NCBI GenBank assembly: GCA_958295665.1 | Contig: OY282560.1 | Location: 190,900,061-190,964,060, forward strand | Length of the DNA stretch: 64,000 bases | Direction: 5' to 3' | Source of the DNA: Tipula vernalis | Lineage: Eukaryota; Arthropoda; Insecta; Diptera; Tipulidae | Shown: piece by piece, positions 12,717-24,429 of the stretch | How the letters are laid out: every line of letters starts with the position of its first letter | Numbering within the stretch: the first letter of the stretch is position 1 | The notes under the pieces: generated by a model | The model's database searches: none | Told to the model about the DNA's origin: nothing | What the model saw: only the letters and a program-made list of their open reading frames with translations | Made by a program: the position numbers and the translations under genes

Positions 12717-13063
12717 ACCGAGCAAACGGCGCAGTGGTTAAAGCTGCGGCGTTTGGATCGGGAGGTACCGGGTTCGAATCCCGATAGGGGCGGGATGCAA
12801 AAGGGATTTTTCATCATCTGATTACGATCGGTGATGACGATGAACACAACTATGACCCCCTGTTGAGAGTGCAGAATCCATGGGCCGACCCACCTTTCAT
12901 GTCAGCACTATAGGTTGGCATGAAGCAATGCAATGTGCAGGTGGTTTATACAAAGCGGGTCTATAGCCGTACGTCCTCGATTTGGCTAATACTGCGTAAA
13001 GTAGGACGGTAAAATTAACTGCGAAAGAGTTGGGAGTGCCTTGAGCCCCAGAAAAGATTGCAT

Positions 13064-13100
<37 letters not shown>
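12717..13100 (+). mobile_element. tRNA-derived SINE, copy 1, with poly-A tail
   Basis: A 384-bp element with a tRNA-like head, a ~250-bp body and a terminal run of about 30 A. It is flanked by a 12-bp target duplication with one mismatch (TATGTTTTAATT at 12705-12716 and TATCTTTTAATT at 13101-13112). It is inserted within the foldback element, so it is younger. The body shares GAGAGTGCAGAATCCATGGG, CACCTTTCATGTCAGCAC and CCTCGATTTGGCTA with the inverted copy at 31.06-31.38 kb. A frame on the minus strand across the head is an artefact. Confidence 0.93.
12734..12781 (+). promoter_or_regulatory. RNA polymerase III split promoter (A and B boxes) in SINE head
   Basis: GTGGTTAAAGCTGCGG at 12734-12749 fits an A box, and GGTTCGAATCC at 12771-12781 is a perfect B box, at tRNA-like spacing. 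The head is tRNA-like but is joined directly to a SINE body, so it is not a stand-alone tRNA gene. Confidence 0.85.
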
Positions 13101-13103
<3 letters not shown>

Positions 13104-13690
13104 CTTTTAATTGAACCATAGGCTGTTTCTGGCAATTTAAATATTCTGGTGGAATTTTATTTTATTTGCGTAAACCTTTTTATTGGAGCATGGCTTATGG
13201 GGGAATGTTATGATCCAGTTTTCTTATGAGATCAAATCTAATTGAAAATCTTACTGAGAGTGATGACCAACCCCCAAAATCTTGAGTTACATGAGATTTT
13301 TTATATGAAAAAATGAATAAATATTTGAAGTGGTTGTATTTATTAGATTTTGGTATTATTGAAATGATTAAAAAATTCCCTCATATAAAATTAAACTTTT
13401 TGATGCAAGTTTTCCATTTTTAATTAGACAATAGTTTTGGAGTTATTTTAAAATAATTTCTTTGGTTTCGTTGGACAGGATTATTTTTGGGCTGACAGTT
13501 CAATATATAATTAAATATCATGATAGTTTCAACGGTTGTCATAGTGTTTTTGGGGGTGGCTTTGCAAATAGTGTCATGATACATATATTTGTTTGGGCTG
13601 CCACTAAAATATCATGAAAATACAAATTAATTGTTGCCATAGCATTTTTGGGGTAATTTTTTGGGTCAACTTCACGTACATACAAATTGA

Positions 13691-14560
13691 GTCCAAAATC
13701 CTCTTACTCTCGACTGCGATAAATTCAAAAAAATATCATTAGAGGAACATAATAGTTAAAAGTGAATACATCAATACAAGGTTTTACATGTAGGAAGAGA
13801 ATACATTTTTCCAAATTTATTATAAAAAAATCTTTCAAAGCCGTTAAATAATATCAAAACCAACTAAAATTTGAAATAAATGATACAGGCTCCGACTCAC
13901 GCCGACGATAAATTTAAAAAAATATCATTAGGAGAGTTTAAAACATATGGTTTTATATGCAAGAATAGAACATATTGTTAAAAATTTAGTCCAAAATCAC
14001 TTTTCAAACCCATGACCATCTTTATTGACGACGACGATAAACTCCAAAAAAAAATAAAATAATTAGAGAGTCTTAGAAATAGAAAATTGATACATCGTTA
14101 CATGGGTTGACATGCTGGAAGAGAATACCTTACATTACATTTAATCCAAAATCATCTTTCAAACCCGTTAAATAATATCATAACCGACTATTGAATATAA
14201 TTGGCACCGGCGCCGCGACTTGCCTCAATTTTAAAAAAATATCATAAGAAGAGTTTAGAACATCGTTTATGTTTTACGTGTAGGAAGAGAACACATTATT
14301 ACAAATTTGGACCAAAATCCCATTTCAAACCGGTTAAATACTATCAAAACGATGGCTGCAACTTACGTCGACCATTAATTCAAAAAAGTATCATTAGAGA
14401 AGCATAGAAGTAGAAAATGGATACAACAATACATGATATTACATGCAGGAAGAGAATACATTGTTACAAATTTAGTACACAATCACCTTTCAAACCCATT
14501 AAACACGTTCAAAAGCCACCATTGACCTTATAACACCTGCACCGATTCCAAAAAACAAAA
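13691..14560. repeat. Satellite array, ~170-bp monomers (part 2)
   Basis: Continuation of the array at 10.4-11.5 kb beyond the foldback insertion. The GGAAGAGAA box recurs near 13791, 13959 (as GCAAGAATAGAAC), 14112, 14281 and 14445. The 68-codon frame near 14201 is accidental. Confidence 0.85.
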
Positions 14561-14863
14561 TGACCTGTTAAGAACCAATATTCTTGTAATTATTAATTAT
14601 TCCGTTAGCAATCAATAAATAATTAATTACGGCTATATAAAAGATATTTTTAAAATATATTTTTCATCCATGTAGTTTCAATTCAACTCTTCACCTTGGA
14701 AGTTCAGTAATTTTATATTTATCATCTAAAGATAAGATGCCTGTGATTATCAGTTTTAAAGTTCCATTCGCATCTTTGGTAAATGTGTTGTTATTCTCTG
14801 TTAAATATTGTTGCTTTTGAGCTTCGTGGAAATTATGAAATTTAAATTATTTACAAAAAAAAA
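14561..14863. other. Non-coding flank between satellite and Penelope-like element
   Basis: AT-rich, no gene. TTAATTATTCC/GGAATAATTAA-like words near 14590-14640 are the only structure noted. Confidence 0.4.
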
Positions 14864-15183
14864 ACACTTTTGTATTTCACACTTTATTTTTTAATTATAG
14901 AGATCCAAATTTCGAAAGCTAGCGGGTTTGCTTAAAGTACTATCATATTCTGTTGGGGATAATTTAAAAAATCATAAAAAACGGGGTTTTAATCTATATT
15001 TTGACTAAACTAATTAGGGTTTTGTTTTGAACCAGTCCGCCATCTCTGTTTATTGTCTAATCTCTTGTTTACAAAGCTCAACAACACTGGATATCATCAG
15101 AAATCAGGTTTATTTATACAAAAATCAAAAGAATTGAAATAGAATTATATAATTTACACCAACTTCTCGCAAAAGAAATCAAC

Positions 15184-15522
15184 TTGATAGAATGGGACAT
15201 GCTCGGTCGCCGTCTACAAAGTAAAATTAACAACAAACTACGAACAAAATGTAGAAGACTGTATAAAAAATTTAAAGATATATTACCGCTACAACCTCGA
15301 GATGCAGATTTCAAACCACCTGAAATAATATCAAACTTCGTACAAAACTGGTCTTATCAAACAATAACAAAAGAAAAAGAAGATTTATTATACAAAGAAT
15401 TACAAGACGCAATAAAACCAAATAAACCGCCAATAGAAGGCAGAATAATTATGGACATAGAAGCAGAAATCGGGAATATATCGCAGCAAAAACAAAAAGA
15501 TTTTCACCAAGAAACCAGATAA
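15184..15522 (+). pseudogene. Penelope-like element N-terminal coding remnant
   Basis: A 112-codon frame rich in Lys and Glu. It contains KCRRLYKKFKDILP, where Penelope proteins have their poorly conserved N-terminal region, and IISNFVQNWSYQTITKEKED, where they have a block preceding the RT. It ends in a stop well before the reverse transcriptase. The assignment rests mostly on position upstream of unmistakable Penelope RT and GIY-YIG blocks. Confidence 0.55.
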
Positions 15523-16399
15523 ATACTCTCTGAAAAGAAACATGAAAAGACTACAAAAAACGGAATACAACTCGGAATACAGAAACACAACGGGCGAGTT
15601 CACACTCAACTCGCAAAAGTATTATGTGAAAATTTTTATGTATAAGTATCTATTGAATCATTTCAAGCCTCTTCGATGGGGCTAATGCAGATAGACGGCT
15701 GCCGTTCCCTCAGTATTTAAATTGCGTTACGTTTTTGGTTTAAAAAGTCAATAAGTTATTCTATATTGGGTTTGAAGGACGAACCTTACCGACAATGCTG
15801 TTAGGTTAATCATCTAAACTTACCCTGTACGCTTTAAAATACAGGACACCATTATTCATACAAGGCAATCTTGTTGAAGATTACCTATTTAGATTTTTGT
15901 GAATAGTAATGGCAAACCCGGTAAACAAAGCAAAGTGGCATCGCTTAATTGATCAGTTTGAACTAAATGAAGTAGGGCGGACTGTAAAATCATAGCAGCT
16001 GGAAAGATGGTAGCATGTGTTCCTACGGCTTGTGAGAAAATGTCATTTAAATCTGCTTACCAATTTTATAGCTTTTGTTTCTTATACTACCCGCATTATC
16101 AATCTCAGTAGCAGCATGAGCCATACTAAACATATCATACCGATTAAATAGACATTTCACAGCTCGCTAAGATGTATAATATTTAATATTTGAAGTATGC
16201 TTGTAATTCTGTTTGTTTCTCATGTTGTGTTCACTTTTTTGAATCACTTGGTACTACACATGCATAACTTTTTTGTCTTTCCATTTTAATCAAACGGAAA
16301 TTGTAATTCGAATTATATAGTGTGCAAGTTCGGTGCGTTTTGTGTAGCAGAATCCATCAAAGAAGTTAGCGAACTCTTGAACGAGGCGTATTTCAGTTC

Positions 16400-16970
16400 T
16401 ATATGCATTACCCAAAACACATAAACCAGAGCAAAAACTGCGGCCATTAGCTTCGAACATCAATTCACCAACATTAATGATTGCAGTTTGGATAATAAAT
16501 AAAGTTAAACACATAAAACCACCGGACAGCTTTGAAAAAACACAAATGACCTGGTCAATAAGATAAAAGCGGAAACCGTAAAGAGATACGAAGCCTTGGT
16601 ATCATTCGATGTCGTCTCGCTGTATTATAGCATTCCAATAGACAAAGGGATTTAGTGTCTATTAAACTGGCTATTAAAAAGGAAAATTGTAGCAAACGCC
16701 ACTAAATCGTACCTAATTGTCACAAAATTGTTTATAGAAGAATTTTACATGTCGTTTGTTGAAAAAGAACTTAGCAGAACATCAACCTTTCCGAGAATAT
16801 TGCACCGATATGTGGACGACATCTTCGCAATAGTAAACCGGAGAAAAATAAAAACAACACTCGAAATTATCAACGCTGTATATCCACCAATTGAATTTAC
16901 AGTAGAAGACGAAGAGAAGAATAAGCTAAACTTCCTTGAAATAACTATTACCAGATCGAGCAACATCTAA
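16400..16970 (+). pseudogene. Penelope-like reverse transcriptase (broken)
   Basis: In mixed frames the plus strand reads LPKTHKPEQKLRPLASNI (about 16.41 kb), then SFDVVSLYYSIPI (about 16.60 kb, the first catalytic Asp block). An in-frame TAG lies at about 16.65 kb (IDKGI-stop). Then come HRYVDDIFAIV (the YxDD catalytic box, about 16.81 kb) and NKLNFLEITITR. These are the ordered motifs of Penelope reverse transcriptases. At least one stop and frame breaks make it non-functional. In an intact element it would copy RNA at a nick made by the GIY-YIG nuclease. Confidence 0.85.
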
Positions 16971-17062
16971 ACTTCAGTATTTATCGGAAACTGACGCACA
17001 CGCCGAGTACCTGCATCAGACTGATACCACCATATTCCATATAAAAAGGCACATTCAATAGC

Positions 17063-17494
17063 ATGGTAAACAGATTGATATTCATCCCAATATACTCCGA
17101 AAACTACAGAAAAGAATTACACACAATATACGAAACAGCGAGCTTAAACGGATACACCAAAAATTTTGGAAATAAAATAGTAAGATGCACAAAACAAAGG
17201 AAATATTTAGAAGAAGCCTCAACTTTAAAACCTCTTAAAATGGAAAGCAAAGTCTTATCAATCCCATTCTACCCAACATATTCGAATAAGGTGGCGAATG
17301 TCTTCAAAAACCACAACATCTCTATAGTCACCAGAAGCGATCTTAAAGCGAAGACCTCCATAGAAAAATATAAAGATAAAATTAATGAACATCAAAACTC
17401 AGATATATATCAAATACAATGCGAAAACTGCCACAACGTGTACATCGGCCAAACAAAAAGAACCATTGCAGCAAGATTTTCGGAACATTTATGA
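17063..17494 (+). pseudogene. Penelope-like C-terminal linker and truncated GIY-YIG endonuclease
   Basis: A 143-codon frame. After a basic linker (residues ~1-105, with RCTKQRKYLEEAS and a conserved IPFYPTYSNKVANVF block) comes the GIY-YIG start. IYQIQCENCHNVYIGQT has the paired-cysteine signature of Penelope nucleases, followed by KRTIAARFSEHL. A stop follows EHL, so the rest of the nuclease, including its catalytic Glu region, is lost. It overlaps no other gene and lies directly upstream of the 3' inverted repeat. Confidence 0.85.
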
Positions 17495-17710
17495 ATAAAC
17501 AGAGATAGAAAAGACCGATTCAAAACAAAACCCTAATTAGTTTAGTCAAACATAGATTAACAATTCGTTTTTTATGATTTTTTAAATTACCCTCACAGAA
17601 TATGGTAGTACTTTAAGCAAACCCCTCTCCTTTTTTGATCAAATTCTACCTGAAAAACCATTTAAATTCATAAACAATTCAAAAGAATAGTTAGTACAAA
17701 TTTAATTAGT

Positions 17711-17749
17711 ATGGATAATGAAAGCAATGTAGCTTTCGAAATCTGGATC
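17711..17749 (+). ncRNA. Degenerate hammerhead-ribozyme-like motif in the Penelope-like 3' repeat
   Basis: GAAAGC (17720-17725), loop AATGTA, GCTTTC (17732-17737) form a perfect 6-bp stem II. It is followed directly by GAAA (17738-17741), a minimal 3-bp stem III with a two-base loop (A-TC-TG-GA-T, 17741-17748) and C at 17749 in the cleavage position. The 5' core just before stem II (TGGATAA plus one extra T) is a poor match to CUGANGA, so cleavage is unlikely. Hammerheads with minimal stem III are established in Penelope-like elements. This looks like a decayed example. Confidence 0.45.
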
Positions 17750-17862
17750 TATATAAATAAAAATAAAGTATGAAATATAAAAGTGGTCTTTATTTTTGTA
17801 CATGATTTAAAATTATTCTGTGTTGTTGTACTTCTGTATTTCATTCTGTTTCTCTATTTTAA

Positions 17863-20095
17863 CACTAGATTTACGGACTGAGCCAATTTTACTAATTTAA
17901 GATTTTATTGCTATATATACAATATATAAAACTGAAATATTATTTTTTAAATACAATAGATATGTTGGTTTTTAGTTACGTAATGAAATATAGGTAAATA
18001 TAGATTACTCCCCTCCGCCGATCCCCTCATTATGCATATTCGAATGTGGTATACCTATTTTTATGGCTATGAGCCAAATTGACTCATAAAATAATTTAAC
18101 AGTTAATTGCTTTAAGCACAGGAAACTTATAGCTTACATAAAGAAAGTTCTTATTATAATTCTAAAGCAAGCTGATGCTTGAACATTCATGATCAATCTT
18201 CTCAATTTATTAGTTAGCTGGTGTCAAAAGGTGTCTAATTTACCCAACTCTTTTATCATGCCGTTTTATACATCGTGGGTGTTTTTTTTTCATTCCAAAT
18301 ATTCCGGACGCGCCGAAAATTAAATAAAATGATTTTTTTATTTATTCCATTCTTTCTATTCCTTTTTTTGTACTTTTTTTTAATTCATTCTAGAGATTCC
18401 GAACGTATTCTTTTCGTACTATTCGTCATTGTGTATTGCCGTATGACATAAATAAAAAGAAACACTCCGTGTGAACAGAACGTTTTTGGTGAAATAATAT
18501 AATTTTAAAAAATCAATTTTTTGCGACAAAAATTTGGTCCACCAAGGTTTTTTCAATATATATTTAAAAAAGGTATTTCAATTGATATATATTATGCATC
18601 TAATTACGTAGGATTGCTATTATGGGAAAAAATCAGAAAAATTTTCTTTTGCTAAAAAAACTAAACAAAATAAAGGAAGACCAATCAGATAATGAATCGG
18701 ATGCAACTGATATGAAACTATGTGATAACGAAAGTGAAATAGAGGAGGAAGTCAATAGCACTGAATTTTCGAGTAGTGAAAAAGAGGATTTTCGTTATAT
18801 TGCTCCTAGCAAAACAAGAGCGAGGATTATTTCTGATTCTGAAACCGAAAATGAATTAGATGCTATTGGTACATCTCGCAATGAAAAAATTTCCCTAAAA
18901 GGCATATTATGCTTAGTTCGGTAAGTAGTGATTTCAAATTAATTATTGACGAAGGCACGATGGCATATATAAAATCATGCACCGAACTTGAAGCTCGTAG
19001 AGTCTTGAATAACTGCGGTTCATACGTTTTGATAAAAAAAAATTAACGCAGTGAAAGATTGAAAACTGACAAATTTGCCTTAATTTCAAAAATATGGAAT
19101 AAATTTATTGAAAATAGTCAGGCTTGTTACAAACCTGAGCAAACCTTATAATCTATGAGTAATTGTTCGAATAAGCAAGTATCTTGTAAATGGTTATCCA
19201 TACTCAGGCAAGGATGAAACTCGCGAATTTGTAGTAACTAAGCTTGCAGAGCCATATTCAGATTGTGGACGAAATATCACAACAGACAATTTTTTTTTCA
19301 AGCCTTTCACTTGTAAAAAAGTTACTTGCAAAGAAAACGACTTTGGTTGGCACTATACGTCCAAACGGAAGAGAATTACCTAAAATTGCGAAATCTAAGA
19401 AAGATAAAATGAAAAGGTTTTCAATAAAACTTTATAAATCTGAGAATTGTACCCTAACCATTTACAAAAGCAAGCATAATAAAAAAGTCTTACTGCTAAG
19501 CTCAAAACATAAAAATACAATAATTAAAAAAAATAAAAAATTTGATACATTTTATTCCGGAAACAGTAGCATTTTATAATAGCACCAAGTATGGTGTGGA
19601 TATACTTGACCAGATGGCCAGAAAATATAGTGTTAAAGCAGGCTCTCGCAGATGGCCTCTACATGTTTTATATAACATCCTAGTTTTAGCAGCAATCAAT
19701 GCTTGGATGACCACCCAAGTAATGATTTCCATAAAGGATTTTATTTTCCAATTAGCTGAAGAGCTATAGAGACGATGTCGAGAACACTTCCGTACCCATG
19801 TCGAAAATTCATGCTGTTGACGTACGGAAGAATTGTCAAGTTCAAGCATTATGCAAGAGAAATAGATGTAAGAGCCTTTGTGCTAAAAGCAATAAAAATA
19901 TTTGCGGAAAATGTATTTCAAAAACAGAGTTTATATGTAAAAAATGTTTTCAATGAAGTTTTTAATAATAAATCTTCTATTTCAATTTATTTGGAACTGT
20001 TTTTTTTTTTGCAAAAAGTTTAAATTTTGTTGTATGAGTCAAATTGGCTCACTTCAGTAAAAATAGGTACATAATCAACACCCGTAAATCTAGTG
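17863..20095 (+). mobile_element. piggyBac-like transposon 2, complete ends with TTAA duplication
   Basis: TTAA at 17859-17862 and 20096-20099 flanks inverted ends CACTAGATTTACGG... and ...CCGTAAATCTAGTG. A second, subterminal inverted pair (GAGCCAAATTGACTCATA near 18070 and TATGAGTCAAATTGGCTC near 20033) with ACCTATTTTTA words is also present, typical of piggyBac internal repeats. Length 2233 bp. It contains a broken transposase on the plus strand. Confidence 0.95.
18622..20023 (+). pseudogene. piggyBac-like transposase (DDE_Tnp_1_7), broken
   Basis: The N-terminal frame (18622-18924) is acidic and serine-rich (DNESDATDMKLCDNESEIEE), as usual for these proteins. The middle is degraded. A block around 19250-19400 reads PYSDCGRNITTDNFF in one frame and LVGTIRPNGRELPK in the next, matching the catalytic-Asp TDNFFTS / GT-R-NR region. 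At 19550-19690, PETVAFYNSTKYGVDILDQM and SRRWPLHVLYNILVLAAINA are the typical YN-TK-GVD-D-M and RWP...INA blocks. Several frameshifts and stops lie between 18925 and 19250 and near 19580. No active protein can be made. Confidence 0.9.
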
Positions 20096-20274
20096 TTAAA
20101 TACTTAATCGAATGTAATATTAAAATTATTAAGCTTAATGGTAAAGTCATAATAATATTTAAATCAGTAGTCAACAATATTATCATTGCTATTTTTTGCA
20201 AGATTATGTTAACATTGTTCTAATTTTCCTTTTAACTTCTTTGTTCTGAAAAATAAATAAATGAAACACAAACA

Positions 20275-20600
20275 AAATGTTCATGAAAGGAAGAGAATTA
20301 CTACAATATTAAAAATTTAGTCTACAATCACCTTTAAAACCCGGTAAATACTATGAAATTTAATGGTTGACCATAAATGCCATTTAGCATATTATTCAAA
20401 TATTAGCTTATTTAGATTCAGGTTTTAGGTTCATCGTTTTGCAAGCAGGAAGAGAATATATTATTGAAATTTAGTCCAACATCACTTCAATCACTTCAAA
20501 ATCAATCAATTCGAGGAGCTTTGAAGTAGAAAATTGATATTTCAAAAAATTGTTTTAAATGCAGTAAAAGGATAAATTATTACAAATTTAGCTTAATCGT
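20275..20600. repeat. Satellite array, ~170-bp monomers (part 3)
   Basis: GGAAGAGAA boxes near 20285 and 20447 and a worn one near 20561, with AAATTTAGTC following each. These are the last recognisable monomers of the array interrupted by the Penelope-like and piggyBac elements. Confidence 0.75.
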
Positions 20601-22646
20601 TTGGTTAATATGTAGAGGGCATGGTTCCATTACATTTGATTAAGTCTGTAACAGTGTTTCATTAGATGGGACCAGGATATATTTTTAAACTCACTTTAAA
20701 AATATAACAGATACCACAATTTTAAAAATCAAATCCACTTCGAAACTTTTCTCAAGGGTGCATAATTGCAAATAACACTTTGAAATTTAGATCTTCCTTT
20801 GAAATCTAGCTCTAGTCAACAAGATTTTAGTATCTATAGTTAAAATCGCAATAAATAAAATTTGGGGATTAGAACAACTTTCGAACGAACGCCCGCAGCA
20901 ACATAATAACTGAGTCAATTACGGCCGTAATTACGTCAGTGGCCACATTCATATTCACGAAACCGTATTACAGCATCCATTAATCACAACGTAATGTCAA
21001 AACAATAATTATCCCGAAATTTCAAAATATTTTCATGAATCTCGTTTTCAATTGCAACACAGAAAATTAAATTTCGTATCGAATTTCATTACAATAAATT
21101 TCGTAATTTTTTTTAACATTTTCATTCGCTACCAACATAAAATAAAAAGTAATTTGATATTTTTATTTTTTTGTTTTTTAATATTTTATTTGCAATTTAG
21201 AAGAACTTCTTACTCGTACATATGTATACACAACTCAAGCGTAGAAAATACTTGCGACAAAAGTACCCTTAATCAATTCTTATATTTAATTTTTCTATTT
21301 TTCAAACGTTTTTTTTTTTTTTCATTCCCAGTTTTTTTTTTTTTTACTTCGAAAAATTCAAAACATAAAAGTAAAAAAAAAAAAGTCATCTTCAATATAA
21401 TATTAATATACACAGAAAACGAACGAATTTTCATTTTATGTTTTTCTTTATTTTCCGTTATATTATTTTTCATGAAAATTTCAAGATGGCTGGTATGTTG
21501 TTATTATTGAATACAAAAATATAATAATAAAAAATACACGAAAAAAAATGTGACAGTGAAAATGTATATAACATAAAAAAAAAAAATAACCGGGAAAAAT
21601 ATTTTTCCACCGTGGAATGAGGATAATTTCAAATGGTACATGTAGAATACGTATATGTATAGTACAGTACGATATGGAAGAGAGGGTGAAAACAATTTTT
21701 TTTTTTCATTTTCCTGTTTCTTTTATTATATTGATGTTGTTGTTGCCATATATTTCTCTATTTTCATCATCAACATTGTTATCATGACGATGTTGATGAT
21801 CATCATATCATGATTGTCGTCATCATCACGAAAAATATTTCAATATATACACAATAAAAAAAGTCTTTTGCTCTATACTATGTATAATGTTGTTCCCCGC
21901 ATATATTTCGGCCGATGACGGTGTAATGATGGCAAAATATGAGAGGGTTGTTGTTAACTTTTTGCGCTGTTGTGAATCGAGCACACTAAAAAAAAAAAAA
22001 ACTGTTTTCTACTTTTAGCACACGTGACTTATATCCACCCTTATTTCCATATACATTCTATGTTGTATTATGATTATATACAGCACAAAAAAAAAATGTA
22101 TGTATTTCACTGCTAAATTGGTATTCATATTAAATTTTCTTGTACATATTCCAGCTATAGATGGAAAATAGAATGGAAATTTGCGATATATAAGATGGAA
22201 GAATATTTTTTTGCAAAATGAGAAGAAAATTTATGTTTCATTGAAAAAATAAAAAAAATATAAATTGAAAATATGTTACTGAAAATTTATTATTAATTTG
22301 TTTGGGGTGGTTCAGTTTATTGTTTACCCTTCCTAATCGATTTTCAAAATTGATTGGAAGACGAATTTTATGTTTCAAATTGCAGGTATTTGTGCGCAGT
22401 ATGGAACTGTTTTTATTAAAGCTTTATTGATTATGTAGAGGCATTAGTAATGATGACGGTTTTAGTTAAATGTGACTAGCATTTTAATGAGCCTAATGAC
22501 AAAGTTTGACTTTAAAAATCTTAATTAAATTTGTAGAATTAATTTAATTAATTAATTATATTTGTAAATTAAATTGATTTAATCTCAATTAGTGCCCCAT
22601 TTCACAAATAGCGAGAGCAACAAAACAAAATGTCGATCTCAAGAGT
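20601..22646. other. Gene-free AT-rich region
   Basis: No plausible gene. Homopolymer-rich from about 21.05 to 22.3 kb; the 152-codon frame at 21052-21510 is low-complexity Phe/Ile-rich translation. A small hairpin (ATCATCAACAT at 21766-21776 against ATGTTGATGAT at 21790-21800) sits in an ATC-rich patch. Confidence 0.55.
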
Positions 22647-24429
22647 TTAATAGCCCTCTAGCCGGCCCATTTTTTTTTTGGCTGAGACTTTTATGTAAGG
22701 GTTATTTTAATGTAAGAAATTCAAAAACGAAGTCACAAAATTATTTCAGATAAAAACTACGAGTGGCAGGGGCAAACATAGGTAGGCCGCCAAAAGGCGG
22801 GTTGGCCGTCACACGGGAGAAATAATACAGATTTATAACTTAATTTTTCAAATCTTAAAATAATACACATGTATTGCGTACAATACATCTATATAACGTT
22901 ATGGAATATTTGGAAGCACTTTTTGGCTGGCGATAAACATAGATTCAATTTGCATTTCACGCAAAACATTTGCGTCTCGGATTTGCAACCAGATAATTTA
23001 CACAACTTTTTGCCTGTTCTGTCTAACATATCAGGCCAATGGCCAACACCATCAAATCGAATATCACGCGGTGGCGCATATACTTTCTTCGAAGAAGCAG
23101 CTTATTCAGTCATGGTTTTTTCCGTGCTTTGAGATGGCCTCCCAACGGCCTTTTTTTGCTGTTGTTATTGGAAGCGACACAAAACATCAACAATTTCTTA
23201 TCGAAAATCAGCAAGTTCAAATGGAGTGAATCCTTTGTGAATGCGTCGATGGAGAAGATAAGCATTTATTATTGTCATATCAATTAAATGATAAAATAGT
23301 CGCAATGAATAACTGCTCGTCTTCAATCGTATATTAAAACGTTCAAGCAACCATTCCTCGAATTGGTCAAAGTTCGACTGCGGATTTGAATGGAATTATT
23401 CCAACATAAGTTGAAGCTAGTCTTACATTTTTTGTGTCTTTCCATAAAACAGCTGTTAAATCAACTCCACAAGCACGTCCCACATATTCCACTGAGTATG
23501 CTCTAGGCTCTCTTTGAAGCTCTTTGTCTCTGTCGCTTGGAAGTTTGCAGTTGTTTATGCGACTGGCGCGAATTGTGCCTAATGAATATATTCCTCGACT
23601 TTGTAGATACAATAGTAGTGGTAGTGAAGTATAAAAATGATCAAAATAAAGGATAAGATATTTAACGTCAGTAAGTGACTGTGACAAGCGAACAACAACG
23701 TTAGCACAAGCCCCTAAATTTGGTGTATTTGGAAGCACTACATTTTCTCCTGATCCAGTATGTATTTCGAACTTTTAAGAAAAGCCGTACGAATCACGTT
23801 AAACAAATAATTTTATGCCCCACTTATGCGCCTTGTTTGGCATATACTAACGAAATCGCGATTTCATTTTACTACCACACATTGGTTCATCCACGCATAG
23901 TCGCGCATTTTTTGGAAATTAATCAAACCTGCGATTTAACTGAACAACAACTGGCCTAATTTTAAATAGCAAGTCGTAGCCGTCTTCGCCATTTTTCTTT
24001 CTAAGAATGATGTTGTTGAAACAAAAATAGTAATTTGTAAAATCGCTTTGACTTCATTGTATTCCTTATTACCTCGAATGAATGTTGCCTCCAGTAACGC
24101 TCCAGATTTGGATAATGGTAAATAGACATATATACCAAAATGCTGATATTTTTTTTTAATGTCAACATAATTTACAGAAAATTTGGTTTGAATGTCCTGT
24201 TGAAGAGAATTCAAGGTGCTTTTTATTAATTTTTTGTTGAGTATTAACTAACTCATGTAATATCTAATATGCTACTGGTGATTAGACCATTTTAAGTGTG
24301 TTTCGATTAACACGAGAAGTATATTAGTATTTACGAACAGTAATTCAACGAAACCGACTAATAGACATAATTCTATTTATTTAATTAAATGATTTTTAAT
24401 ATATTTCGAAGATTGTAAGAGAATTCAAT

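Larger units (their letters stand above)
11511..13680. mobile_element. Foldback DNA element with long inverted repeats, inserted in the satellite
   Basis: Several separated blocks are inverted about a centre near 12.6 kb. GTGAAGTTG near 11517 pairs with CAACTTCAC ending at 13675. CAGCCCAAAAATAA near 11888 pairs with TTATTTTTGGGCTG near 13483. A block at about 12073-12130 (AAATCTCATGTAACTCAAGA) pairs with 13256-13330. TACAAATTGA occurs on both outer edges (11501-11510 and 13681-13690) and may be the target duplication, although the satellite word itself is similar. There is no transposase. A SINE sits in the middle. Superfamily unknown. Confidence 0.7.
14864..17786 (+). mobile_element. Penelope-like retroelement with inverted terminal repeats
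   Basis: The terminal regions 14864-15034 and about 17519-17786 are inverted copies of each other. Both carry, for example, TTTCGAAAGCTA or its complement and CTAATTAGTTTAGTC or its complement. The right arm has about 100 bp that the left lacks. Between them lie N-terminal, reverse-transcriptase and GIY-YIG coding remnants in Penelope order. Inverted pseudo-LTRs are known for this class. The stretch 15.53-16.33 kb looks non-coding and may include an insertion or be heavily decayed. The element lies between two blocks of the ~170-bp satellite. Confidence 0.85.

Noticed and set aside
12717..12790. Stand-alone tRNA gene
   Set aside because: The A/B boxes belong to a SINE head with body, poly-A tail and target duplication; no complete cloverleaf gene.
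21052..21510. 152-codon frame as a gene
   Set aside because: Phe/Ile/Ser-rich translation of T-runs, no motif and no neighbours.
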